Positions 1 through 12,472 of a DNA stretch of 64,000 bases are shown here, one piece after another. Source of the DNA: Cryptomeria japonica (lineage: Eukaryota > Streptophyta > Pinopsida > Cupressales > Cupressaceae). Location: assembly GCF_030272615.1 (NCBI RefSeq), contig NC_081408.1, positions 767,719,330 to 767,783,329 on the forward strand, written 5' to 3'. The position numbers were made by a program, and so were the translations under genes. The stretch's first letter is position 1, and every line of letters starts with the position of its first letter. A model generated the notes under the pieces. That model made no database searches. It was not told the origin of the DNA and worked only from the letters and a program-made list of their open reading frames with translations.

Positions 1-831
1 ACAATCTGAGATAAGTCATTGCCTTGTAAACTGTCTATATTTGAGATAATACATATCACATTTAAAGGCTAGGTTTTTCACCTCTAAGAGGGAGGCTTTC
101 CTAGGCTATTGGTGTCTTGTGTCTTGTGTTTTATTGTTGTTATTGTTTATTCACAAGCTGATTATAATCTAATTGGTTAAATTAACATTTGATTGCTTAA
201 AATTAACACCTTGCACATATCTAATTCTCAGGTTAAGTTTTGCAAAAATGAGCAATATATCTTTCAATAATTCCTGATTTGAAATTGCCGAATTAGAATC
301 TCTAAAAAAATGCACATCTGGATGTGTACGTTTCACATCATGTTTTGTATCCTAGAAGAACTGATTACAGATATTGCTTTGGATGTGTACATTTCACATC
401 ATTCTTTGTATCCTGGAAGAACTGATTACAGATACTGCTTTTCCCAAGACTCAGTGGATGTTCTTCATGGGTGATTTAAAGTCTTCTAAGAATTCCACTT
501 CCATCCTTCTTGTTACTTTTCAAGGATTAACAAGAAGCTCCTCCATGGCATGATTTTCTCAAATTTAAGCGCTGAAGATCAAACCCTAAGACCATCAAAT
601 ACTTTGCATGCATGCTTCATAATACAAATAGCTCGAAATGTGATATAAAAACTAGACAAACAAATAAGAAAAGTCAATAAATTTTGCCTTTTTGAAAAAG
701 ATAGCTCCTCGCTAGCCCTCAAGCTTATTTTGGCTTGATTATAATTTGTTGATGATTTAAATAATATAACATTAATACAAAATTTATCTAGGGCTGATAA
801 ATCATATAACCCAAATACCAAAAACTTTTCC
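1..831. other. No gene recognised; short tandem duplication inside
   Basis: AT-rich, non-coding in appearance on both strands. The only structure I see is a 61-bp unit repeated twice (321-442; see separate entry). No domain, RNA gene or transposon end was recognised. Confidence 0.5.
321..442. repeat. 61-bp tandem duplication
   Basis: Two adjacent copies of a unit beginning GATGTGTAC (starts at 321 and 382) and ending with GATTACAGATAYTGCTTT. The copies differ at only a few positions, so this is a recent local duplication. Confidence 0.85.
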
Positions 832-1537
832 ATATAAGTGAACTGAAACTGGAGGCCATAAACACTGCAAAGATTTAACATTAATCACACTGAAGCCTGT
901 AATTTAGTCTCTCACCAATCTGGAAGAATTAAATCTTACAACCCCATATGGGAGTTGGGCCTTTGGCTATCCGACCAAAAAATAAATTCATTTTTAATCA
1001 AGAACCTCTCAGATTGCCACAAATCTAGAAGTTGTTGCATTTGGGCTCAAAATATCATCTGGGTTGCTCTAGAATCTTGATATCTGAAACATTTTCCTAG
1101 ATCATTTTTGACCATTTGATAGTCATAAATACATTGAAACTTAAAAGAAACTAGACAACCATACTACTATATGTCTTGAAAAACTTTCTATCAAACGGTT
1201 TTGGAAGAAAATCAGCAGGTTGCAAGATTTCAATCTTCAATGTCGAGGTCTTGGATAAATGCAACAGGGATCAAACCTAGACTCTATCATCGGAAAGTGA
1301 ATAGGCACTAAAACTTGCCAAATTAAAGATACCAACAAATCATTCCAAAACCTTGACATTTACACCTCTTAATTATGAGAGACTGGTTCTTGTGTATCAT
1401 TATTCATGAATGATGACTCAATGATTTTGATTTATATCATAATTTGGCTTGAAATGAAAAAATTGATGAGATCAAGGGGCTCTATAATGAATGGTTCGTA
1501 AGACACAACACTTCTGAACACCTTGCAAACTAAGGTC

Positions 1538-1954
1538 GGGTCCCATGGAGGGGGGCTTGCTTAAAAATAGAGCTAAGGCTGATGAGAATTTTTAGAAAAA
1601 TTTTAAATATGGTGGTCCCATGAATGTTGTTGTGCAAACCAGCTTAAAATTTGAACTACTAAATTCAAGGAAGTTTGAGCACAAAAAAGATAAAATTAAT
1701 TAAATAAATGTCATTTTCCCTCTTCATTTGATTTTGGTGAGAAATGGAATGTGCAAATTATTGACAAGTGGCAAACAAAGTTCCTAAGCTGGTGGGGCAA
1801 TTTCTAGCACCACCCTTTTTTTATCTGCTTCCTAAAAAGTAGGGGCTCCTTTTTGGGGGGGAAAGATTCTAAATAATCCTGTAGAGGAAAAAAAATTGCT
1901 CATGGGACCATTTTTTCCTTCAAAATAGAGCCTAAGCCCCTCCCATGGGACCCC
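1538..1954. mobile_element. MITE-like element (GGGTCCCATGG ends)
   Basis: Starts GGGTCCCATGGAGGGG and ends CCCCTCCCATGGGACCCC, an imperfect terminal inverted repeat. The subterminal AAAATAGAGC motif near the left end and the AAAATAGAGCC near the right end are in direct orientation. About 417 bp with no coding capacity. No clear target-site duplication was seen. A second copy lies in the duplicated segment at 29090-29507. Confidence 0.4.
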
Positions 1955-2326
1955 AGCTTAAGTGGGCTTAATCTTGGAGAAAATGGAGTAGTACTGGAAT
2001 GAGCAACCTTTCAAGAAGGCCCAATATTTCACCTCTGTGAGTATCACCTAGATGCAATGAGTGCTAAGCGTACCATTCATTCTCATGAGAGATGGCTTAT
2101 TGTGAGGCACTACTCATGAAACATAAGTCAATGAGTTTGACTCATAAATTACACAATTGAATCATAATTAGCAATATCATAATTTGACTCTCTATGAAAA
2201 ATATCTCCTACTTATCAACTTATTAGCTTCAGTGACTCTATATAATAAATGATTCAAAAGGCACAACACTTGTGAAGGTTTTGCAAATGGAGTGGCAAGC
2301 TAAATGGGTTTAACCTTAGAGGAAAC

Positions 2327-3802
2327 TGTTGGCATATGTGCAGAGTTTGATGACATGATGATATTGTATATTCTCATTGATGTCAATATGTTGAAGTATG
2401 AACCGGTATATTGAAGTAAGCAAACTAGCAAGAGAACCGGTATGATGATGTGAACCGGTATATGTGAAAAAGTGAACCGGTATGTTGGTTCAAGTGAAGC
2501 GGTATGTTGAAGTGTGAACCGGTATGATGGTATGAACCGGTATATTCAAAGTTTTGTATCGGGGTTTGATTTGATATGACTACCGGCTGGTAGTCTCAGC
2601 TTCAGGATTTATGGTTGATGCATTTCAAGTCTGTTTGATTCAACTGACGATATTCTATGATCAGTTAGCATGAAAATGAAGATCAGATCATGTTGCCACG
2701 TTAGCCTTGTGCGCGTGAAGGATTTCCTTGAGGATCTTGCATGAAGAAGATTGATCCTATCTACCTCGAGAATGTGCAAAGTCTCAATAAACGGTGGAGA
2801 GCGCATGATGGGTTATTTGCTTCCAGAAGCGGCAAAGAACGAACGATGGAGAACGTCTTGAGATTTGTTCAAGATTGTTTTATTCTATGCAATGTGTTTG
2901 AATGATCAGGATTGAACCGACTATATTGATAACCTAAATGTTTAGGGTTTAGGGTTTATGCTACCGACCTATCCGTTTCCTATAAGGTCAATGATGATTT
3001 ACATTGTGAAGTTGTTGGCAAATGTTATGTGTGTATCTAAGTGAAGAGATACTTGATTCTTTCCAGACTGGTGCAATGAGTTGAGATCTGCAGAGTGTGA
3101 TTGCAGATGTGAAGGAACTAAAGTGGATATTTCTTGGCATTGAGTGTTGTTATTAGATCAGTGTATTACCTGTTGACTTCAAACCATTTCAGCGGTTGAA
3201 AAATCCCTTTAACGGGTGGCTTTAACAAGCTTTTTATAAATCCTTTAACAGGGTGACTCAAAATCATTGAGTTCTCAAAATCCTCTTCCAAGGTAACCTT
3301 TAACCGGGTGATCCCTAGCAGGATCGGTTCCTAGCAGAACCTATTGTAAAGTCCTTAACCGGACTAGACTCCTAACATAGTGGACTTCAGAAGAGTTCAA
3401 GAACAACTTGTGGGTATTCATCCCCACCGTGGTTTTTCCCATTTTGGTTTCCATGTGAAAAATCAGTGTGTTATGTGTGATGTTTTTTCATGTGATGTCT
3501 TAGTGTTTTCTGTTAAGTGGTAAACCATGTTGATCCAGTAGTCATTATATTTCTGATGATGTATTACTTGTCTAAGCATATGGGTGAAGTGGAAATGAGA
3601 TATTAGGTTGTGTGAAGATCTAAGTGTTACCAGTTTATGTGTTTCACAGTCTTATTGTGTTTTACCGGTAGTGCCTTGATTTAGATAGGTGATGTTGTTT
3701 ACCAATTAGTGCAGTCTTTGCAGTCAAAGTGGTTTAAGGAAGTTTTTGTCTATACTGATTCAACCCCCCCCCCCCACCCCTCAGTATTTGTTGAGTATAT
3801 AT
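2327..3802 (+). mobile_element. Copia LTR, copy in segmental duplication A
   Basis: Begins TGTTGGCATATGTG after GAAAC and matches the 5' LTR at 29880-31376 and the 3' LTR at 50667-51989. It is rich in ACCGGTAT motifs near its start. It is interrupted at 3803 by the terminal inverted repeat of the DNA transposon, at the same place as in the 29.9-31.4 kb copy. It is therefore a duplicate of that interrupted LTR rather than an independent solo LTR. Confidence 0.75.
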
Positions 3803-4800
3803 GGGTAAGTGCACAAAGATGGTGGTCAAAAAGGGGGTATAAGTGGACACTTTTTTTCTGAAATCGGGTGAACCTGAACTTGGAGGCAAAATTTGAAAGT
3901 CATCCACTCAAGATATGAAGATAATCAAAGAACAAATATTGTAGTACTCTGAATCTGGTTTCCAAACTACTGAAATTTTTCAAAATTGGATAAGATTAAG
4001 GGGGTCAAATCCTTCGCGCACGAAAAATTGACCCTGATTTCATCTAAAAAACATAACATAGTGTCTCACGTGTGCATCAAAAAAGTCATAGTTAGATTTA
4101 GTATTTTGACAAATCCTTTGGCAGAAAGATATTTAAGAGTGAGCACTAGAAGATGTGTAGTTTTTGTAATTTTTTGTTGAGTATGTTTTTTTTAATGATT
4201 TTTCCAATCGAGCACATCCTTAAAATTAGGTACATGTTCGTGCGTGAAGCATAAGTTGCACTAAACAAATCGAAAATACAATTTTTTTTAAAAAAAATTG
4301 TAAATAATCAAGTGCACTACAATAATATATAAATTTTTTTAAATTTGGATAAGTATATCAAAAGTTATTCAAAAAATGGTGCACCTATGTCTGTGAGAAC
4401 TATGGAGACACTGGTAAAATAAATTCAATAATAATATGGTATTGTTGTTCAAATTGAAAAAGAATTATATGGTTAGAAAGCTCAGAAGATGGGTAAAAAT
4501 ATGGTGGAAATTTTAGAAATACCCACTTGTTGAAGTGTAAACCTAATGATGACAAAGTCGATAAACCAAGTTGATAAAATGAAACACGTCAAAAATGGGA
4601 GAAATGGAGGGAAATCAAACTTCCAAACCATAGCTTTGTCATCCAGGCCTATTTCCAAGCCTAAACAGTCAAAAGCGCGTATGGGGTACTTATGGTTTAA
4701 AAAGTGCGTATGGGTTACTTATAGTGTAAGCGGCACTTACGCGCTTGTTTCCCTATAAACAGTGCGTACATGCTAACTTTACTATAAACGGCATGTACGC

Positions 4801-5010
4801 GCTATTGTATAATATGATATTCTATATATAACATGTGTATATACATATAATATATGTAATATATAATATGTGTATAATATGATATTGTATATATAATATG
4901 TTTATATACATATAATATATGTATATATATAATATGTGTAATATGATATTGTATATATAATATGTTTATATACATATAATATGTATATATATAATATATT
5001 AAACATATAT
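4801..5010. repeat. AT-rich tandem repeat (~75 bp unit)
   Basis: Three related units of the type AATATGATATTGTATATATA followed by ATATGTTTATATACATATA. The same array, with small length changes, is at 32390-32600. Confidence 0.7.
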
Positions 5011-5058
5011 ATACACATGTAAGTGTATTGTCTCCCCCTCTCAAATGCATACAAGGTG

Positions 5059-5060
<2 letters not shown>

Positions 5061-5128
<68 letters not shown>
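5061..5128. repeat. (CT)n microsatellite
   Basis: An uninterrupted run of TC dinucleotides, about 34 units. The equivalent site in the other duplicate (32641-32660) has only about 10 units, so the tract changed length after duplication. Confidence 0.95.
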
Positions 5129-5133
<5 letters not shown>

Positions 5134-5281
5134 CCCATCCCTCTTTCTCTTCTTCTCTCCCTCCCTCCCTCCATACCCCACTACAACTGTGTCTGCACTT
5201 CTATAGAAGTAAGTGAATTTATTTCTTGTCTGCAACTTCCTCTTTGATTTTTATCATGTATGCTCTCTTAAGAAAATTGAC

Positions 5282-6235
5282 TGATGGATTTGTGTGTGTA
5301 TATTGAATAGGAGGAATAGGGTTTGAAATTGAACCACGGGTGTATTACTGTGACAAACAAGGAAACCTGTAGCAATATTCTTCTCAAATGTGTTTTTAAT
5401 GAGCAAAGTAGATGTGGAAAATAATGTCAACAAAGCAACATGATGAGTCAAAGTACCTACAATATGTTTTTCAGAAGGAAACAACAGGTAGGAAGAGAAA
5501 GAGGGAGAGTAACACAAATGATGTCATGTAGAATGATAGTGGTGAGTATGCGAGAGTTCCCATGTTGTTACACAATGCCTGTCACCTAAAGAAATTAAAG
5601 TTTGTTGTATGCATGGCAGTGGTAGTATATGATGATCATCACTTGTTAAATAGCTTGGAACGGTACATTCCCATGAAAGAAATCAAGTATGTAATTCTTA
5701 TAGTCACAATCAAGATCGGTCTTATAACCTTGCAAATTGAATAGCATCATATGTTTTAGAACTTAGGCAGTACTCTTAGGGTTAGGTCAAGCTCTTACAC
5801 TTGTTTTTAGCGAAGCCTTGTTGTTTGTTCGCTTGGAGTCTCAATGATTGATGGATTTGTGTGTGTATATTGAATAAGAGGAATAGGGTTTGAAATTGAA
5901 CCATGGGTGTATTACCGTGACAAACAAGGAAACCTGTAGCAATATTCTTCTCGAATGTGTTTTTAATGAGCAGATCAGATGTGGGAAATAGTGTCAACAA
6001 AGCAACATGATGAGTCAGAGTACCTGCAATATGTTTTTCAGAAGGAAACAATAGGTAGGAAGAGAAAGAGGGAGAGTAACACAGATGATGTCCTGTAGAA
6101 TGATAGTGGTGGGTATGCAAGAGTTCCCATGTTGTTACACAACACCTGTCACCTAAAGAAATAAAAGTTTGTTGTATGCACGACAGTGGTAGTATATGAA
6201 GATCATCACTTGTCAAACAGCTTGGAATGATACAT
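5282..6235. repeat. Two ~390-bp direct repeats with 567-bp offset
   Basis: 5282-5670 (from TGATGGATTTGTGTGTGTAT) recurs at 5849-6235 with scattered differences. In the other segmental copy this sequence exists once (32814-33200), so it was duplicated only in copy A. On the plus strand the unit looks weakly coding but is broken by stops. Confidence 0.8.
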
Positions 6236-6240
6236 ATAAT

Positions 6241-7149
6241 CCAGTTTCAGAGCTTTATTTATTACAGGCTTCTATTTTGTACTTTGAATTGTTCAAACTA
6301 TATAGGTTGCCAATATAGGAAATAAGGGACTATGGTGCACGGGCACTTAGCAATTTTTGTTGAGTTTGTTTCCAGGATTGTGGAATCATGTTTTTATTTT
6401 TGTAATAAGTCCAAGAGGCCATTGATTGTGTGCTCAAATGATTGTAAGGGCCCTAAGAGTCTTTGTTTGGCCATTGTTGGCATATGAACTCTTAAGGGTG
6501 CCAGGTAGAGCACTTAATAGGATAAGTTTTTTTTGGTTAATGTAGGTTAGCTAATGTTGTTTTGAGTTTGTTAAGGTCATATGAGTCATTTGAAAGTAAA
6601 CAAGTTTGGGTTTGAGAAAATTTGCTCACCTATGCAACAAATTGCAAAATTTGCAAAAGTTGCAAAAGTTGCAAAAGGTGCAAAAGTTGCAAAAGTTGCA
6701 AAAGGTGCAAAACTTGTAAAAGTTGCTCACAACAACTTTGCAACATTTTCAGACACCAATGGTTAGTTGGTTGACACAATTAATAAAGGATATTTCCTGC
6801 ACATATTATTAATGCAATTTTTTCTTTCCTTTAATTCTCAAAATATGAAAAACTAACTGTCATCTTTTTTGGGAAAACAAACATTCAATCCAACAATCGT
6901 CAGGTCACAAAGAAACTATCGGACTAATGGCTTAATGTTTCCAAACTGATAAGAAGTTTATAACTACCACCCATTGACACTAAGGTCATAACACAACCAA
7001 GGCCCAAATTACACATAAACTGCATTGACCATGAATACGTTGCATTCAATGTAAGAGGCACAATGCCTGTTTTGTTCAAGCAAACAAGAAGTAAACCAAA
7101 ATCAAAGAACAAATGCTAAAAATAGAAGAGAGGGATGGAGATGCCCTTG
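6241..7149. other. Non-coding; short GCAAAAGTT tandem array
   Basis: No gene recognised. At 6642-6726 a 9-bp unit, GCAAAAGTT alternating with GCAAAAGGT, is repeated about nine times. It keeps an open frame of KVAKVAKGA type on the plus strand, which I read as a by-product of the 9-bp period. Confidence 0.6.
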
Positions 7150-7199
7150 CATCAGACTCCCTAGGAAGAAAGAAAATCATGAGCTACTACTCATGAAGT

Positions 7200-7340
7200 A
7201 TTCCATAAAATGACCCAACTTAAGCATGTCAAACTCAATCAGCTAAGAGGCATCCTCAAGAGAATGATCTTTCCATTTGACCAAGTAGAAAAAGTATTCA
7301 TGCTGGCAGGTTTTCTTTAACAGTTGTTTATCCAAAATAC
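7200..7340 (-). pseudogene. Chromodomain remnant of chromovirus integrase
   Basis: Minus-strand reading gives ILDKQLLKKTCQHEYFFYLV followed by KWKDHSLEDAS, a stop and LIEF. This matches the chromodomain that ends chromovirus integrase (family pattern YLVKWKG...EDATW). Chromodomains are thought to steer integration toward heterochromatin. The stop sits where a tryptophan is usual. No intact frame remains. Confidence 0.65.
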
Positions 7341-7679
7341 AATCTATACTTTACGAAGGGAAAGAATTTATTTGTAGTTCCTGAGGGACTAATTTGTTTG
7401 CATCTATCATACCTTCATTCACACTCCCTTTATAGGGATATAAATCTACTATATTGAAGATGGGAGAGATGCCCAAATCTGAAGACAAAGCTATCTCATA
7501 ATCATTGGTAAAAATAATTCCTAGTATTCAACAAGGACCAACCTTCTTCATGTGAAGTTTATTGTACATCCCAGTAGGAAACCTCTCCTTTTGAACATGA
7601 TCCAAGACAAGGTCTCCAACCTGAAAAATGAATTTCTCTCTATTTCTTGTCAATATGTTATTTATACCACTAATTTCTT

Positions 7680-8060
7680 ATTTCAATGTTCATATTCATT
7701 GCTTCCTGTAGATCATGGATGGCTATAGAAAAATCTTCACCATTTGTAGTGTGTTTCTCCATCCCACCATGATCTCTAAGTTCAAACATATCCTATAGGT
7801 GCATTATATATAAAATATATAATGAACCAAACCTTGTACTTTTGTTTGGAGAATCACTATAAGTGAACTATGTTTGTTCTAATACTAGATCCTAACTACC
7901 AGGTGTTTTCCCATCAAGACGCCTTAGCATATTACCAAGACTCTTGTTTACAACCCCAGTTTGACAATCCATTTGTGGATTCTAAGTAGAACTGAAACAC
8001 AAATTAGTTTCCAACCTCTTCCAATGTGTCCTCCAAAAATGTCCCACAAACTTTGAATTG
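7680..8060 (-). pseudogene. Gypsy integrase core remnant
   Basis: Minus-strand fragments include HNSKFVGHFWRTHWKRL, FSSTWNPQMDCQT and VVNKSLGNMLRRL. These correspond to the integrase core segment around the second aspartate and the glutamate region (family pattern D..F..HFW...L, FSS.YHPQTDGQTE, VNR.L...LR). Here the pattern's DGQTE reads DCQTG, so the residue at the glutamate position is changed. The frame is interrupted several times between the pieces. Confidence 0.65.
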
Positions 8061-8153
8061 TGATCGAATACTATACTTGTTCTATCCAAAAACAAATGGT
8101 ATGCACAACTTGTTATCCTTGAACAACAAGCCCTCCTATGGCATATAATCTAT

Positions 8154-8842
8154 CTATGGTCCTCTATCTCTACTGATAGGACTAATGTAATCTTTGAATG
8201 CTTCCTTCAAATTGGCATCATCTTCCCACAACTCCTTCAATCTTTCAAAACCAACTATATTCGTTTGTATTTCTTGCAACAATAAATTCTTCCTTCTTAA
8301 TGCATCATCAACCCTATTTATTTTCCCAATTTTATGGTTCAATACAAAGTTAAATTTTTTAAGATATTCTATCCATTTAGCATGCCTTTGATTTAACTTA
8401 TGCTGAATATTTATGAATTGTAAAGCATGATTATCAGTATACACCACAAATCATATAGGAAACAAGTAATGTCTCCATTTCTTCAATGATTGTACCAAGG
8501 CATAAAAGTCAATATCACAAGATGAATACTTTGTCTTAGCCTCATTCAACTTTTCCCTAAGTAAGCCACTGGTTTCCATTCTTTACTGAGAACAACCCCA
8601 ATAGCTAAACCACTAGAATCACACTCAACTTGAAACACTTTATCAAAATCAGGTAAAACAAGGATAGGCTTCTCAATAACCTTTTTTTTAAGAAATATAA
8701 AACTTTCTTTAGCACTTTTATTCCATCCAAATGGTCTTTTACTTCTCCTAATAGTTTCAATAATTGGAGCAACAACATGACTAAAATTCCTTATAAATTT
8801 ATGATAAAAAATAGCAAGAACATGAAAAATCCTTACCTCCAT
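8154..8842 (-). pseudogene. Gypsy RNase H and connection domain remnant
   Basis: Two open stretches on the minus strand, 8842-8546 and 8447-8154, in different frames. The upstream one has FYHKFIRNFSHVVAPI and VECDSSGLAIGVVLS, the RT-RNase H connection and the first catalytic aspartate of RNase H. The downstream one has YTDNHALQFI and the RHAKWIEYL segment, typical of the second half of gypsy RNase H. Together they follow the reverse transcriptase upstream and precede integrase. Confidence 0.8.
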
Positions 8843-8879
8843 TGCACTTCTTGGTGTAGGAAAATCAAGAATGGCCTAG

Positions 8880-9632
8880 ACCTTTTCTTCACCAATTTTT
8901 AAGCCATCTTTGGATACCTTAAATCCCAAGTAGATTAGTTCAGTCTCCAAAAAACATACAATTCTTGATGTTGATCTGCAATTTCTCCTCATGCAATCTC
9001 CTTATTACCATCCTCAAATGCTCCGGTCTATGTTCCTCCTTTAATCTACTAAAAACCAAAATATGATCATCCAAATATACGATCACAAACTTCCCAAGGA
9101 AAAATTTCAATACCTTATTCAACAGTCTCATAAAAGTAGTAGGTGTATTAGAGAGTCCAAATGACATGACCAACCACTCGTAAAGACCATCATTAGTCTT
9201 AAATGTTGTCTTCCACTCATCTCCAGATCTGATCCTAATATAATGGTAACCACTTTTAAAATCCATTTTGGAAATTTACATAGAGCCACTCAAACAATCC
9301 ATTGTATCCTCAATTTGAGGAATAAGAATTCTATATCTAATTTTTATCTTACTAATAGCCCTAAAATTTGTGCGCATTCACCACTCAGCTTCCTTTTTTG
9401 GTACTAAAATGGTAGGAACAACACAAGGGCTAAGACTTTCCCTTATCAAACCTTTCTGAAGTAGCTCTTCAACTTTCCTTCTAATCTCCTCATTCTCCTT
9501 AGGTGTTAACTTATATTGAGCCTTATTTGGAAGGATAGCCTCGGGAATCAGATCCATGTGATGACTTATGCTTCTAATAGGTGGCAATGCATCCAGCAAC
9601 TCTATTGCAACAATGTCTTTGTACTTCTCCAA
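8880..9632 (-). pseudogene. Gypsy reverse transcriptase remnant
   Basis: The N-terminal stretch (9632-9378) carries KVEELLQKGLIRESLSPCVV then PTILVPKKEAEW, the RT entry motif. After a stop, 9266-8940 carries [32 protein letters not shown] and the catalytic YLDD ([11 protein letters not shown], with an extra His compared with the usual YLDDILVF). Copying the element RNA would be its function if intact. It is disrupted by a stop near 9377 and indels. Confidence 0.85.
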
Positions 9633-10010
9633 AATGGACCTTGTATTTCTTGAGGTAATTCTTCCAATCTTGTTGAAGTAAGGACAAGCTTGGGCTTAAG
9701 TACCAAAGCACGAGTAAAATCTTTTTCCTTCATGGCCTAAATGAATTCATTTCCACTCACCAACATAACTTTCCTACTACTACAACCACTATTGTCTCCT
9801 TCTTTCTCTTGGAGAGGCATTAAGATATGTTTAACTCCATCCTTCTCTATGGTATAAGTGTTCTCACTTCTTTCATGCACCGCTTTCCTATCAAATTACG
9901 ATGATCTTCTGAGAAATACATGGCACACATCAATGGCCATTATATCACATAATACACTATATTTATAACCACCAATCTGAAAATGAACACAAGCCTACTG
10001 ACTTATCGGC
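9633..10010 (-). pseudogene. Gypsy protease-RT linker remnant
   Basis: Minus-strand pieces include LCDIMAIDVCHVFL, ENTYTIEKDGVKH and LVLKPKLVLTS. This is the weakly conserved region between aspartic protease and reverse transcriptase of chromoviruses (family pattern CDV..MDACH.LLGRPWQ). The reading frame changes several times. The call rests on position next to the reverse transcriptase plus these short matches. Confidence 0.5.
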
Positions 10011-10209
10011 AATTGATGCCCTTTCTACAACCATGACACCTTTTACTAGCTATGCCCATATTGGTTGCTCTTGAAGCATTTCCCATTGAACTCTCTTCCT
10101 TTACCTTATGAACCTCATCTTCCATATGATCTTCCTTTATTTTGATATCGTCCTCTATCATTACTAGCTACTCTACTACAATGGTGGGTGTTACCAACAA
10201 TAATATTTA

Positions 10210-10790
10210 AGTCGCGTCGCCTTAACTAGCAAGGAAAGGAAAGGGCGAAAAAGGCAAGTAACAAAAAACCAATTTTGGGATTACTCGTCATTAAGAGACA
10301 AGTCCTTCAAAATAATGGCATGAGCCTACATCAAGATTTCATGCAAGTGGATTCAAATTTTGAAATCATTAGCATACGCACCCATCCCTGCCAACTTGTT
10401 TGTCGCACAGTTGCCTTCCTGTCTCACATGGCAAAACCTGATGTCTCCTCATGAAGTAAGGAGAGAATTAGACTTGGCAATGAGATGGTTGGATTTCCAA
10501 TCCAATTTTGTTGCCCCTTTGAGCATCATGATGGTGTTTCTAGAGTCACCTTCAACAATGATGTGTTTAAGTCCCTTATTCCTAGCTGTGATCAACCAAT
10601 GGTAAATAGTTGTCACTTCAGCCATGCTTGAAGTTTGAATTCTATAATCTTCCACATAGTCAAGGATGAGGCTACCACATGAGTCTCAAATCACTCCACC
10701 CCCTCCCACTTGACCGGGTTGCCCCTAGATGACCCATCAAAATTCAGCTTCAACCAAACAATAGCGGGAAGGTCCATGATCTAATCCAAA
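10210..10790 (-). pseudogene. LINE-type RNase H fragment
   Basis: Minus-strand reading has DGSSRGNPG (rebuilt across a frame break near 10725) followed by a stretch at 10655-10449 with ARNKGLKHIIVEGDS. These are the first catalytic block and the central helix of the RNase H that ends plant L1-type LINEs. The rest of that LINE is absent here. It is separate from the larger LINE at 12.46-15.72 kb. Confidence 0.65.
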
Positions 10791-10799
10791 AGTTAATGT

Positions 10800-12454
10800 A
10801 CTAAACATACATAATTAAATTCTAATAAAATATTTATTTAATTAAAATTAAAATTAAAACTCCAAATCCCCTTAAAAACCTTTAATCAAAATTAATTATT
10901 TTTAATAAATAAAACTCAAAATATTACATCTAATTGCCGAGCATGATTAATACTAATGTAGTTTTTGAATAATGCCTTTTCATTGTCCACTTCATAAATC
11001 AATGTGCCAAACACTATTCGAGAAAAATTCGAAGTTAGTACATCACGTAAAAACCATGAGTTAGTTCGGTCACAAAAAGACCCTACTAAATATATCATTT
11101 TTCAGTATGGAGAATGTCTTATGAATGAAGGAAAAGTTTTAAATCTCATTAAAAATATATCATTTTTAACATTATCTGACAACTGGCTCATCTGGTATTT
11201 TACAATTTCATGTACTCTCTCATCTTTTGTACTAATATAAAGAGCATAAATAAAGTTTTTAGGCTTAGAAGGTTAAATGGGCTCTCGAAAGGGAAATGCC
11301 TAAACTAGCTCAGCTTAATCAAAACCCATTACATTTTAAAGCTTCACTTAGCTTACGAGTATGTTCAGTAAACAGGGTTTACAATGTAGTTGAATATTTT
11401 CTCTCTGTCTCGATATAATTTTCTGTTGTTTTACCCTTTCCTTGCTTGTTTAAAATATAAATGAGTTATATTTGTAACAGTTTCTCTCTTTTTATTTCCC
11501 TAAAAATTAGAGGTCTGCGCTCAAGACTAGACCATTATCTCAAAGTGAGTCTTGTCTTGAATATTTCTCTTAGCTTGAATATTTCTTCAAATCTCTAATA
11601 TTTATAGACAGTGCAAAAGTCTTGGTTTAATTTGAATATATACTACTTTGCAGATATGAGGACCGAGAGAAAATCAACTCGATCGAACTGGCTATTTGTC
11701 CAATTTCACTTCAATTCTCAATGCACAAAAACCCAATCATATGAATTTTGTTATATTTTTGTAAATAACACATCATTATAAAATGCAATGAAGAAAGTTG
11801 AATTATACTACTTTAATAGACATAAAAAAAAATCTACCCATTTTTTAAATGATTAAACAACTCTTACATATTTTTAAATATAATATTATATCTTTCATGT
11901 CTTAATATCTAATATTCAATAATATCTATTAACAAAAGAATGTCATAACCAATTAAAAGTATCATTAAATACATTCAAAATATGTAATTGATGAAAGAAA
12001 AGAATAGTGAATAACTCACACAAAATTTGGTTTAGATTGACCATACTAACACCTCAAGTTTTCTTGCATTCACTTTACCAAAACCCATATCTAAAATGTC
12101 ATTGACGTAAAATTTATAAACACAAAACAAAGTTTGCTTAGGAAAGAAAGCAACGTATTCAAAATCGGTTCAGATGGTAAATGAAATATAGCTTTAAAAA
12201 TTTAGGAATGAACTTAAATAGGGTAAAAGGGATGGCCTCATCCACAATATTAAACTATTTACTATTTACATTTTGCTTGCCTTTTTTTTTCATAATTTAG
12301 CTATTTCATTACATTTAGAAGTCGTCTGAACATAATAATGTGGAAATAAAAATCTTTAAATATTGATTAAATATTAAAAAAATTAAAATATTATTATATT
12401 TTTAATAATTTATAGTATTATATTAATTATATTTATAATCTTATATATATATAT
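10800..12454. other. AT-rich intergenic DNA, nothing recognised
   Basis: About 1.65 kb of AT-rich sequence. Two short open frames (10916-11098 minus, 11004-11240 plus) overlap in antisense and match nothing I know. No repeat ends, RNA genes or splice-supported exons were seen. Confidence 0.5.
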
Positions 12455-12472
12455 GAAGGGGTAAAAACTTTA

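Larger units (their letters stand above)
832..5745. repeat. Segmental duplication, copy A (partner at 28384-33266)
   Basis: Nearly collinear with 28384-33266 over about 4.9 kb, with scattered substitutions and small indels. The homology starts at ATATAAGTGAACT and ends at CTTATAACC. Copy A contains a MITE-like element, a copia LTR (2327-3802) and the left arm of the DNA transposon (from 3803). The duplicated block therefore already held the nested arrangement of transposon inside LTR, so the duplication is younger than that nesting. Copy A has a longer CT run and, after it, an extra 390-bp duplication. Confidence 0.85.
3803..6240 (+). mobile_element. Left arm of DNA transposon, duplicated and truncated
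   Basis: Begins GGGTAAGTGCACAAAGATGG, matching the left end at 31377 and, inverted, the right end near 46229. The arm includes palindromic CGTACGCGC-type motifs (4670-4805), AT-rich repeats (4800-5000) and a CT run. Homology to the complete element stops at about 5731, after which a 390-bp piece is repeated. There is no transposase here. Confidence 0.7.
7150..10010 (-). mobile_element. Decayed chromovirus (Ty3/gypsy), pol region
   Basis: On the minus strand, from high to low coordinates, I read protease linker, reverse transcriptase, RNase H, integrase and chromodomain. This is the order of a chromovirus. The reverse transcriptase wording is most like Reina-type plant chromoviruses from memory. 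Multiple stops and frameshifts break it, and no LTRs were identified at either end. Confidence 0.8.

Noticed and set aside
2609-2806. 65-79 residue frames recurring in each copia LTR (2609, 30120, 50889)
   Set aside because: They recur because the LTR recurs; lengths and reading differ and LTRs normally do not code.
2327-3802. Independent solo LTR
   Set aside because: It is interrupted by the transposon end at the same base as the 29.9-kb LTR, so it is a duplicate, not a separate insertion.
4802-5247. Overlapping ER/SL repeat frames on both strands
   Set aside because: CT and AT microsatellites, not protein coding.
6581-6766. KVAKVAKGA repeat peptide
   Set aside because: A 9-bp tandem repeat always keeps one frame; no start context or homology.
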